NCBI GenBank assembly: GCA_049282355.1 | Contig: JBAPTW010000447.1 | Coordinates: forward strand, 1 to 14,846 | From: JAGTVB01 sp049282355 | GTDB lineage: Bacteria > Pseudomonadota > Gammaproteobacteria > HK1 | Reading direction: 5' to 3' | Length of the DNA: 14,846 bases | Part shown: one piece after another, positions 1-8,200 of the stretch | How the letters are laid out: each line of letters opens with the position of its first letter | Position numbering within the stretch: the first letter of the stretch is position 1 | Program-made: the position numbers and the translations under genes | Notes under the pieces: model-generated | Database searches by the model: none | Told to the model about the DNA's origin: nothing | Seen by the model: the letters and a program-made list of their open reading frames with translations, nothing else

Positions 1-2
1 GC

Positions 3-338
3 GTGGAGCGCTTCACCATCGGGCCGGTCAGTAATCCACGCTTCCCGTTCGTGCTGTTGGACCGGATCATCCTGTATTGCGCGCGGGCGATGAACTGGTC
101 CCATGGCCGTCAGGCCGCGGACGAGAACGCGCCCCACAAGGTGCCGGAGAGGGAGCTCAAAGAGAAACGCGGCTTCGCCGAGAGCCTGGCAGCGGACGAC
201 CAAAGGAGCCTGGCGAAGTTCTTCGCTGCCGCCCGCCGTGGCAAGGAATCTCCTCACGAGGAGCGCGCCCGGGACATTGTCATTAATATTCTGCGCGAGC
301 TCTCGCGCAACGACGTCGACGGCCGGTTACGCCTGTGA
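3..338 (+). CDS. Hypothetical protein, probably 5'-truncated by the window edge
   Basis: The frame is open from the window edge, so the GTG at 3 may be internal and the true start may lie upstream. The visible 111 residues are soluble. They start with a hydrophobic stretch (FPFVLLDRIILYCARAMNW, about residues 14-32) and continue as a charged, helix-prone segment rich in Arg, Glu and Lys. I recognise no family. The frame stops at 338, but the next frame stays open to 402 and ends in a plausible coding tail (RRSIGEIFEARLPAA), so a frameshift near 325-340 is possible. No terminator is visible before the convergent gene that ends at 469. Real coding is likely because the frame is long and open at the edge; the function is unknown. 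Confidence 0.45.
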   Translation: MERFTIGPVSNPRFPFVLLDRIILYCARAMNWSHGRQAADENAPHKVPERELKEKRGFAESLAADDQRSLAKFFAAARRGKESPHEERARDIVINILRELSRNDVDGRLRL

Positions 339-468
339 GCGCGTCGTTCGCAACCGCCGCTCGATCGGAGAGATCTTCGAGGCGCGCCTGCCGGCGGCGT
401 AGCAATGGCCGGCGTTGCGCAACACTCACGCCCCAGCATAGAAAGAGGGGATCGATAAACGGCTGCCA

Positions 469-1731
469 TCAATCCCCATACTGCTTCGGCGCCTTGCCGT
501 GTTTTTCCAATACCTGCGGTTGCTTAACTGCGGGTCTGAAGTCCACGCTCTCTGTTTGGATAGCGAATTCCCACTGATCACCAAAGTCGAACAGGAAATC
601 TAGGCGCATACCTTTGGCTAAGGGGATCTCGCCGACTTTGAGAGCGTCCGTGAGTGCGTTGTCGGAATCGCCTTCCAGATAAGGGTGATCGATTTCGATG
701 GTGCAGCCGAAGCGGTCTTTGTAACTGAAGCGGTACAAGTGGTCCGAATCAAAATCGAAGGCATCGAGAATCGTGGCCGCGAGCTCGTCGAGGTAAGCTT
801 CACCGTCAATGGCGATGCGCCGCCAGCAAGCGGCCCCCAACGAAACCTTGAACACGTGCTGACCTGGTTGAAAAACGGGCGCCGGAATTTTCAGATCCGT
901 TTGCCATCCTTTGATCGCGGGGCGAACGGCTCGGCTCCATTGCTCGAAGCGTTCTAAGGGTTCAAATAGCCCCATGAAGCCGAGCATCGGACTTGCCGAT
1001 TCGGCGTCTGCGGCCAGCGATTGATGGACGAAGTGCACGTAGCTACCCAGCAAAACCTTTCCCCAATCGCGCATTCGAACCCGCTCGGGTAACCAGCCTT
1101 GGCCTTGGACGGGGGGCTTGGTCTGAACCTCGAGCAAGCCGAAACCTGCCATCAGGGCCAGGTTGTAAAAGCCGGGATAATACCGGAGCGGATCCGCGTC
1201 CTGAGGCGTTTCGACCGTCAGGGTGCCGGTTTTCGGGAAGCGTTCGATAAAGCTGATGGTTTTCGCCAGAATATCCGCGCCCCATACTCGGCGTTCGCCG
1301 ATCATTTCTTCGCTGGCGCGTCCCCACCAGGCTTTCAGTAATGCAAAATAGCGTTCGGCGCCGTTGAGGGAACGCCACGATTCCAAAACAATGGGATCGA
1401 GTTTTAGCAGCGGTTTCTTAGACTGTGCATCGATCAGTGCAATGCCCGTGGCACGGAGCAGTAGATAAAGACCGTTAATGTAAGGATAGGATTTCTGCGG
1501 CGCTCTTTTCAGACGCAGTTCCACCGGATGCGTGAGACTGCGGTTAATCGTCTCCAGGCAGCTCATTGCGAACACATGAGCGGGAGTAACCGGCATTCCC
1601 TGGTCGCCAATCAAGCGTAGCACGGTCTCAAAATCTTGGAGTATGGTTCCCGGAGCCCGATGTTCAAAATCTTGGGTTTCGAGCCGCTTGATTTGCGCTG
1701 GCATCAATTCGAAGGCGTGGGATTTTTTCAC
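469..1731 (-). CDS. Plasmid pRiA4b ORF-3 family protein
   Basis: This encodes 420 residues with a GTG start at 1731; an AGGGA Shine-Dalgarno lies about 7 nt upstream on the minus strand. The C-terminal part (about 291-420) matches the pRiA4b ORF-3 domain as I know it: HVFKVSLG at 292, the hydrophobic YRFSYKDRFG at 333, FLFDFGDQWEFAIQ at 379 and the terminal GKAPKQYGD. The N-terminal 290 residues are an unrecognised, mostly helical region with many Trp and aromatic residues. No signal peptide or membrane segment is visible. Members of this family are often found on plasmids and in mobile DNA; their biochemical role is not established. The gene stands alone, between an orphan fragment and a recombinase remnant, which fits accessory DNA. 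The family call is solid for the C-terminus only. Confidence 0.85.
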   Translation of the reverse strand: MKKSHAFELMPAQIKRLETQDFEHRAPGTILQDFETVLRLIGDQGMPVTPAHVFAMSCLETINRSLTHPVELRLKRAPQKSYPYINGLYLLLRATGIALIDAQSKKPLLKLDPIVLESWRSLNGAERYFALLKAWWGRASEEMIGERRVWGADILAKTISFIERFPKTGTLTVETPQDADPLRYYPGFYNLALMAGFGLLEVQTKPPVQGQGWLPERVRMRDWGKVLLGSYVHFVHQSLAADAESASPMLGFMGLFEPLERFEQWSRAVRPAIKGWQTDLKIPAPVFQPGQHVFKVSLGAACWRRIAIDGEAYLDELAATILDAFDFDSDHLYRFSYKDRFGCTIEIDHPYLEGDSDNALTDALKVGEIPLAKGMRLDFLFDFGDQWEFAIQTESVDFRPAVKQPQVLEKHGKAPKQYGD

Positions 1732-1891
1732 AGCTATTCCCTGGGAGTCTCGCGGTCATTGTCTAAAATGTATCTTTCGGTGTCGTTTTATGGCGTATTG
1801 AAACTTCGCTCTTAATCTCACTGTTATAGCTTTTCGAACCGCTTCGCCGCTATTCGGGTGTAGCCTGCCGCGTGTTTGGGTTCCGGCTGTC

Positions 1892-2222
1892 TCACGCCTT
1901 CCTGAATGGTGCGCCGATCAGCTCCTCGTTCGACAGAGCGTACCCACTGGCATGCGGGAGCATGTGATAATAGATCTTACACAGATCCGGACGATCACCA
2001 ATACTGCAAACCAGGCCGTAAATGCCTCGGCGCGTGAACGGCCCGCCACGTTGGTTGACATATAACCAGAGCAAGCGGGCATCGGGAGTCCGCAGGTAGC
2101 GCCGAATCGCCCGCAACGCGTCGACTCTAACCGAAATGCCTTTTTTGTAACGAGTTGATAGGTTGCTGGACCGCCAGCGGCAATCGCTTTTCCGTATCGA
2201 GATCGAAGATACAGTTGGAATT
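1892..2222 (-). pseudogene. Remnant of a FimB/FimE-like tyrosine recombinase
   Basis: The minus strand reads like the C-terminal catalytic half of a tyrosine-type integrase: LRAIRRYLRTPDARLLWLYV, then RGGPFTRRGI, then HMLPHASGYALSNEELIG. In intact relatives the last block reads HMLRHSCGYALAN and is followed by QDYLGHRD and the nucleophile Tyr. Here the HxxR arginine codon has become Pro (CCG). The frame leaves the family pattern after the ALSNEEL segment, so the tyrosine region is missing, and it ends at 1892. Upstream the frame can be followed only to about 2150-2220, with stops or frame changes beyond; the N-terminal half is absent. It cannot encode an active recombinase. The 109 bp segment at 2114-2222 is duplicated at 10875-10983. 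Confidence 0.72.
2114..2222. repeat. 109 bp direct repeat, copy 1 (within recombinase remnant)
   Basis: This segment matches 10875-10983 in the same orientation over 109 bp without gaps; I count three mismatches. It starts in the recombinase remnant, where the frame continues uninterrupted leftward into the catalytic region. This copy is therefore the more native one, and the copy near 10.9 kb is probably derived. The 9 bp at 2108-2116 (CGCCCGCAA) also occurs at the outer edges of the 294 bp repeats, at 10869-10877 (one mismatch) and 13651-13659. Confidence 0.9.
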
Positions 2223-2311
2223 CATGTGGGCACAGCTGATTGGGTAGCGACATGACATCCCTATCATCTCTCAGCCCAATCAGATAGAAGCCAATGTGCG
2301 TTGGATGGTGG

Positions 2312-2430
2312 CAGCTGTCGGCCCTGAAGAGTCATTCACCAGTTTCAATGGAATGGCTGTTTGGGACTGATAGCGGCCGCTCAGGTGCGCAAGGGCATCG
2401 ACTGTTGTCGACCCATTGCGGCCTGTCGCG
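2312..2430. repeat. Dispersed intergenic repeat, copy 1 (two conserved blocks)
   Basis: Read on the minus strand, 2312-2340 matches 9128-9156 at about 25 of 29 positions (core GAATGACTCTTC), and 2408-2430 matches 9219-9241 at 22 of 23 (core CCGCAATGGGTCGA). The blocks occur in opposite order in the two places, as expected if each locus holds part of a multi-unit repeat. Short GC-rich units with a CAATGGGTCG core are scattered between genes in many Proteobacteria; assigning this one to such a family is from memory and unverified. Confidence 0.6.
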
Positions 2431-2647
2431 CATCCTTCTCTGAACGCCCGCTGTGCACCAAGAGCCGTCATTCAGTTCCAGCTATCTGACTGGTAATACA
2501 GGCTTCTCCTGCCGATGACTATGCTCGAGAAACTTTTCGCCGATCGCAATCCCTAAGCTGTAGTCGACCACCTGCGAAAGGTTCGCTAAATGTGCAAAGG
2601 AGCCTTTTTGATTCAATCGACAGAGTATGGCAATGCCTTGCTAGAAT

Positions 2648-2663
2648 CGGTGACAGGTCACCG
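2648..2663. repeat. 16 bp inverted repeat
   Basis: CGGTGAC and GTCACCG are separated by AG. The arms are perfect and the loop is only 2 nt, so this suits a dimeric protein site or cruciform better than a terminator hairpin. It lies about 90 bp beyond the stop codon of the PAS-GGDEF-EAL gene. No divergent gene nearby would be its obvious target. Confidence 0.4.
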
Positions 2664-2752
2664 GTGTCGAGAGACCTCAAATCAGATGGGCGCGGCCTAC
2701 TTTCCGGGGACTCCTGCCTCCACCCGTCATGCGCCCGGGAGCCGCCGCCTCT

Positions 2753-4984
2753 TCAGATGAGCGGTTCTGGGTGACCGAGCGCAAAGCCCTGCGCGTAATC
2801 CACACCAAGCTCTCGCAGCTTTCCGAGGATCGCCACATTTTCTACGCACTCGGCAATCGTCTGTTTTCCCATAACGTGTGCGATCTCATGGATGGCACCA
2901 ACCATCGCGAGATCGATCGCGTTGTCCACAATGCCTTTTACAAACGCCCCATCGATCTTGAGGAAATGCACCGGCAGGTTTTTCAGGTAGGCGAACGATG
3001 ACAAGCCGCTGCCGAAATCGTCTAGGGCAAACCGGCAGCCGCGTTCGTCCAGAGTCTTGATGAATCGACTGGCGTGGGCAAGGTTGGCAATCGCCGCGGT
3101 TTCCGTGACCTCAAAGCAGAGCTTCTCCGGTGGTACACTGGTCTCTTCCAGTCGCCGGATGACGAATCCCAAGAAGTCTTTGTCCGTGAACGAGTGACCG
3201 GAGAGGTTGATCGCGCACAGGAACAAGCGCTCCAGGATGTCGGGCTGGCGAGCCAGATACGTTAGCGCCGTGCTGACCACCCATCGATCGATCTTGGGAG
3301 CGAGATTGTGGCGTTCCGCAGCCGCCAAGAAGGTCTTAGGGTACACAACTTGACCTTCTTCGTCCTTGAGCCGGAGCAGCAGCTCGTAATGGTGCCGCGT
3401 CTTGTCATCGGGACCGCTGATCTGCACGATGGGCTGGAAATCCAGGCGAAAGCGGTTTTCTTCCAATGCGCGGGGAATGCGGGTCACCCACTGCATCTCA
3501 CCGTGCCGCCGGGCCAGCTCCACATCCGCTTCATGGTAGACGTGAATGCGATTGCGGCCCGCATCCTTAGCGGCGTAACATGCGCTGTCCGCCGCGCGCA
3601 GCACGCCCGACATGCCCTCACTAGCCTCGGTGATAGGCACAAGGCCGATGCTGACCGCGATGCTGAAGCGTTTCTCCTCCCATAGAAACCGAAAGCCTTC
3701 GATCGCCTTGCGCAGCGCCTCGGCCACCCGGGTAGCCCGGTCCAAGGAGCAGCGCTCCATCAACACGCCGAACTCGTCGCCACCGAGGCGCGCGAGCGTA
3801 TCGCGCTTGCGCACGTGCGCCTGCAGCACATCCCCCACCTGGCGTAGGAGCTCATCCCCTGCCACATGACCGCAGGTGTCATTGATGATCTTGAATTCGT
3901 CGAGGTCCAGGTAACACAGGGCATGCTCGCTCCGTTCGGCTCGGGCCGTGTCCAATACGCGTTGCATACGCTGCTCAAACTCCCGTCGGTTGACCAGGCC
4001 CGTCAAAGCGTCGTGGCTTGCCTGGTGAGCGATCTGACGTGCCAGGCGACGTCCCTCGGAGACATCTTGGAAAACGAGCACTACCCCGAGCACCCGACCG
4101 TCCGGACCCTGGATTAAGGAGGCCGAGTTGTGAATGGCGTGTGCCTTCCCGGTGCGGCTGATGAGGATGGCGTTCCGCTCCAGCCCGCTGGCGCCGCCCC
4201 CCTGTAGAATTCTCGCGGTGGGATTCGGCACGCGCTCGCCGCTCTCCTCATGGATGACATTAAGCACGTTATCGAGCGGCTGGCCACATGCTTCCTCCGC
4301 GCCCCAGCCGGTAAACACCTCGGCGACCGGATTGATGTACTCGACGATGCCGTCGGGGTCAATGGTGACCACGGCGTCACCGATGGAGTGCAGGGTGATC
4401 TGAACGCGCTCCTTTTCTTCCATCAAGGCCTGCTGCGCGTGCTTGCGTTCGCTGATGTTAATGACGTTTGTTCGCCACCCGTTGATACGGCGGTTTCTGT
4501 CCTCTATGTCGAGACTGTCTAGTTGTCCGAAGAAGTCGGTGCCGTCTGCGCGCACTAGTTTGAGCTCGCACGTGTGCCGCCCTTTCGTGGCGAGCATCCG
4601 CCTGACGTGCAGGAAGTACGTATTCTGGTACTCTGTCGCAACGATCCGTGAAAACGGCATTCGAAGCAACACGCTTCGCTCTAAGCCGAACATCGTTGCG
4701 GCGGTCAGGTTAGCCTCTCGAATGAGCCCGTTTTCGCCAATGGTGAGATAGCCGTTCGGCGCAAAATCGTACAGATCCACGTATCGGTCTCGCGCCGCCT
4801 CGAGCTCCTCCTGGGCCCGACGCAGTTCCTCATTTTGGATCTCCAGCTCGATCTGATGGACACGCAGCTCGTGGAGCAGGCGCTGAACGCCGCCGGCCGA
4901 TAGTCTTTCGTCGTCGCCCGGGTGTGCTCGAAGTATCGCCTCTGCCCGCCTGCGCAGTGCATCGCCGTGTGTTTTCTCCTCCAT
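2753..4984 (-). CDS. PAS-PAS-GGDEF-EAL bifunctional cyclic-di-GMP protein
   Basis: The 743-residue product is predicted cytoplasmic, with no membrane segment. An N-terminal coiled coil (about 35-70) is followed by PAS domains at about 70-185 and 190-315. A diguanylate cyclase domain (about 320-485) has an intact GGDEF at 401-405 and the RxxD inhibitory site (RKRD, 392-395) five residues before it. An EAL phosphodiesterase domain (about 500-743) has ELL instead of EAL at 534 but keeps Glu534, Asn593, Glu625, the DDFGSG loop (655-660), Lys676, Glu712 and Gln732. Both the cyclase (2 GTP to cyclic-di-GMP) and the phosphodiesterase (to pGpG) therefore look possible; which dominates cannot be read from sequence, and the PAS domains probably choose. 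The start ATG has a GGAGG 7 nt upstream (4992-4996). It lies 285 bp downstream of the CheB-CheR gene on the same strand, past a probable terminator, so it likely has its own promoter. Confidence 0.93.
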   Translation of the reverse strand: MEEKTHGDALRRRAEAILRAHPGDDERLSAGGVQRLLHELRVHQIELEIQNEELRRAQEELEAARDRYVDLYDFAPNGYLTIGENGLIREANLTAATMFGLERSVLLRMPFSRIVATEYQNTYFLHVRRMLATKGRHTCELKLVRADGTDFFGQLDSLDIEDRNRRINGWRTNVINISERKHAQQALMEEKERVQITLHSIGDAVVTIDPDGIVEYINPVAEVFTGWGAEEACGQPLDNVLNVIHEESGERVPNPTARILQGGGASGLERNAILISRTGKAHAIHNSASLIQGPDGRVLGVVLVFQDVSEGRRLARQIAHQASHDALTGLVNRREFEQRMQRVLDTARAERSEHALCYLDLDEFKIINDTCGHVAGDELLRQVGDVLQAHVRKRDTLARLGGDEFGVLMERCSLDRATRVAEALRKAIEGFRFLWEEKRFSIAVSIGLVPITEASEGMSGVLRAADSACYAAKDAGRNRIHVYHEADVELARRHGEMQWVTRIPRALEENRFRLDFQPIVQISGPDDKTRHHYELLLRLKDEEGQVVYPKTFLAAAERHNLAPKIDRWVVSTALTYLARQPDILERLFLCAINLSGHSFTDKDFLGFVIRRLEETSVPPEKLCFEVTETAAIANLAHASRFIKTLDERGCRFALDDFGSGLSSFAYLKNLPVHFLKIDGAFVKGIVDNAIDLAMVGAIHEIAHVMGKQTIAECVENVAILGKLRELGVDYAQGFALGHPEPLI

Positions 4985-5155
4985 GTGGCCCCCTCCCTAA
5001 GCGAGTATCACAGGTGGCCCAGCAACTTCCTCAAGCTTGTACCCGTGGGTCGGACTTGGTCTGGGCCGCACAGCTTGAAAATTTCCGCTGCGGCCTACGT
5101 AGCTTACACCCCTTAGCGGGTCCGTAGCGATGGATACTCGTAGGGATTGCTGCAT

Positions 5156-5175
5156 TGCGGCGGAAAGCCGCCGCA
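5156..5175. repeat. Strong GC hairpin between the two signalling genes
   Basis: TGCGGCGG and CCGCCGCA form a perfect 8 bp stem around a 4 nt AAAG loop. On the minus strand, which carries both flanking genes, no T tract follows, so it is not an obvious terminator for the CheB-CheR gene. It sits about 170 bp upstream of the PAS-GGDEF-EAL start, so it would be in that gene's leader if the promoter lies further up. It may be a structural or regulatory element; I cannot assign a role. Confidence 0.4.
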
Positions 5176-5245
5176 GGCTGTTCTCATCTTTTGCTCCTCG
5201 CGCACGTGATTTAACGCTCAGAATCATTAGCGCTCTCACTCCATT

Positions 5246-5271
5246 GCAAAAAGAAAGCTGCTTCGGCTTTC
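5246..5271 (-). terminator. Probable intrinsic terminator of the CheB-CheR-PAS gene
   Basis: On the minus strand GAAAGC (5271-5266) pairs with GCTTTC (5258-5253) across a 7 nt loop and is followed directly by a run of T residues (plus-strand A tract just before 5253). The stem begins at the stop codon of the 1147-residue gene. The stem is short and half A-T, so termination may be partial. Confidence 0.5.
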
Positions 5272-8200
5272 ATTCACTTTCATCCGTTCGGCAAACTCGT
5301 TTTCTTCTTTTCTTCCGCTCTTCTTCCGCCACGACCTGCTCCGCGCGCTTGCGCACCGTGATGTCGTAATTCACGCCGAGCATCCGGGCAGCCTGGTCAG
5401 TGGAGTCGCGAAACACCCGCCCACTGCCTGTCAGCCAGCGCACTTCACCGTCGGGGCGCACGATGCGAAACTCGTGCGTGAACTCTTCGCCCTGCTCAAC
5501 AGCGCGCGCGAGCAAAGCGCGCAACTCGGGCAAGTCCTCCGGATGCACACGCGCGAAGAAAGTCTCGGTGTCGACGTCGCCAGCCCCGACCGGCAGTCCC
5601 AGCAGTTCGTACTCGCGGGGATTCCACACCAAACGGTTGGCGCGCACGTCCCACTCCCATATCCCCATCTGTGCCCCGTCTAGCGCCAGCGACAATCGTC
5701 GTTCGCTCTTCTGCAGCGCCTCCTTGGCCCGTCTATGCTCGGTGATATCGCGCTCTGTGGTCGCAATCATAGCCGGCTCACCTTCCTCGCCCGCCAGGGT
5801 CGTGCCCGTCAGCCATACGTCTAGTCGCCTCCCATCCTTCGTGATTCGTTGGGTTTCAAATGATTCCACGGCCTCGCTCGTTGCCAAAGCTTTGACGAAT
5901 GACAATGCCTCCTGCCGCTTGTCTTCCGGCACGGTATCTTGGATGTGCATTGCGAGAGCTTCGGTCTCAGTCCAGCCGTACATGCGTTCTGCACCGCGGT
6001 TCCAAGCGAGGATTCTGCCCTCGGAATCCTGTACCGTGATCGCATCATTCGAGTCGCGTACCACGGTTGCGAGTCGCTCTAGGAATTGCATTCGCTTCTG
6101 CTCGGTGAGATCGACGAAGGTCATCACTATGCCATCAACGGCGTTTTCGACGGTACGATAGGGCACCACGCGCATGAGATACCATCGCCCGTCCTTGCCC
6201 CGCACTTCCTTAGTGGTGAGCACTAGCGTGTCGAGCACTTTTCTTGCGTGGTGAACTAAGTCTTCCTCCAGATTGGAGACGATGTGCCCGAGTGGCCGGC
6301 CTAGGTCTGTTGGGATCAAGTTGATGACTTCGGTGATTGTCGGCGTAAAACGTCGAATGCGAAAGTCGAGATCCAAGAAAAGGATGCCGACGTCGGTGCT
6401 GGCCAGTAAATTAGCCAGGTCATTGTTGGATTTCGCTAAATCCTCTAGCTTCACTTCGTGTTCGGAGTTTACGGTGACTAATTCCTCGTTGACTGATTGC
6501 AGTTCCTCTTTGGAGGTTTCCATCTCCTCATTGGTGCTCTGTAGCTCCTCGTTGGAAGATTGCAGCTCTTCGTTGGTTGACTTCAGCTCCTCGTTCGATG
6601 TCTCCAATTCTTCAATGGTGGTTTGAAGGTATTCCTTGGTGGACCTCAGTTCACGCTCTAACTCCTCAGCGCGCTGGGTGTTTTCTTGGTCCGGTTCGCG
6701 AGGTCGTGCTGGCGCCGGAGCCGCCTCCTCGAAGGCGACCAGCACCGCATCCGATAGCCCACTTTCTTTAGGAACGGGCGTGACGGTCAGGTTAATGGTC
6801 TGGTCATGGTCATTGGTCTTTACCCGTATGCCTTCGTAGCGAATGGCCTTCTTTTGCGCGGCGGCCTTGCGAATCGCGGTGGTCAAGTCAATCCCCAGAC
6901 CCTCACGCGCCATTCGCACGATGTTCAAGTTGGCTTCACCCTCGGCGAGCTCCAGGTATTTTCCAGTCTGACCGTGGACATAGAGGATTGCGCCGTTGTT
7001 GTCGATGAGCACGGCGGCAGGCGCGTAGCGCTCGAGCAGCTGCCGCTCCGAGACCTCGCGAAAACTTGGCGGCTTGCGTGTCTCGGCCGCGACACCCGCG
7101 CCTAGACCCGTAACTCCATGCCGTAGGGGGAGGATGGGGAGGTCCAGATCGGTTTTCCGGGACAAAGCCTCCTCCTTGCGCTGAAAGAGCTTCCATTTCC
7201 TGTCAATCACGCCGAAGAGGTCAGTCAACTCGCCGATGGTCTCCGAACTGCCGAGAAACAGGTACCCGTCGGGCATCAAGGCGTAGTGAAACAGGGGAAA
7301 GACCTTCTTCTGGAGATCCACGCCCATGTAGATCAAAAGGTTGCGGCAACTGATTAGGTCGAGCTTGGAGAAAGGCGGGTCCTTAATGATGTTTTGTTCG
7401 GCAAAGATCAGCATCTCGCGGAGGGTCTTGTTGACCTGGTAGGCGCCGTCCTTCTTGGCAAAGAAGCGCCGCAGGCGTTCCGGGGAGACATCGGCCGCGA
7501 TGCTGCTCGGGTATTCGCCCCCTCGGGCTACTTCGATCGCGGTACTGTCGATGTCCGTGGCGAAGATCTGGGCTTTGACATCTTGCTTCAAAAGCTCCAC
7601 TTGCTCCCGAATCAGAATGGCGATGGAATAGGCCTCCTCGCCCGTGGCGCACCCGGGTACCCAGACCCGTATGGGCTCCATGGACCTGCTCTTGAACAGC
7701 GCGGGAATGACCTTCTCTTTGAGGGCAGTGAAAGCGTCCGGGTCGCGGAAGAAGTTGGAGACCCCAATCAGGAGTTCCTTGAACAGCGTCTGGACTTCCG
7801 CGGGATTCTCTTGAAGATACCGGACATAATCGGCCAAACGCTCGAGTTGGTAAAGCATCATGCGCCGTTCGATTCGCCGGAGGATGGTGGTCGGCTTGTA
7901 GCCAGAGAAATCGTGCCCGGTCTGGGTGCGCAGCTGTATAAATACCTTTAATAGCTCGCTCTTGCTCTCGGGTTTAGCGAGGGGGGGGCTCTGGATACCC
8001 CGCCCAAAGGCATGTCGCACGTAGGCAATGAGCTGTTTCGCCATCTCATTCGGGGGCAACACAACGTCCACTAGACCGGTGGCGATGGCTCTCCTCGGCA
8101 TACCGTCGTATTTCGCTGTCTCGGGATCCTGGACCATGACCATCCCACCCTCTTCCTTCACCGCTTTGAGTCCCAGCGTGCCGTCGCTGCCAGTACCGGA

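Larger units (their letters stand above)
2254..2752. other. Non-coding stretch with dispersed-repeat blocks and a palindrome
   Basis: About 500 bp without a convincing gene. The short open frames here have no recognisable protein character or ribosome binding site. The stretch contains two blocks (2312-2340 and 2408-2430) that recur inverted near 9.1-9.2 kb, and a near-perfect palindrome at 2648-2663. It is the 3' side of the PAS-GGDEF-EAL gene, but I see no clear intrinsic terminator for that gene: no stem is followed by a T tract on the minus strand. Confidence 0.6.

Noticed and set aside
2280..2471. Minus-strand 63-codon open frame
   Set aside because: It lies in the dispersed-repeat blocks and has no protein-family character.
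5400..6161. Plus-strand open frame of 253 codons
   Set aside because: It is antisense to clear PAS-domain coding sequence; its Ser/Arg-rich product has no recognisable domain and no ribosome binding site was seen.
6273..6626. Plus-strand Ser-rich open frame of 117 codons
   Set aside because: It is the antisense shadow of the NEEL coiled-coil repeats of the CheB-CheR-PAS gene.
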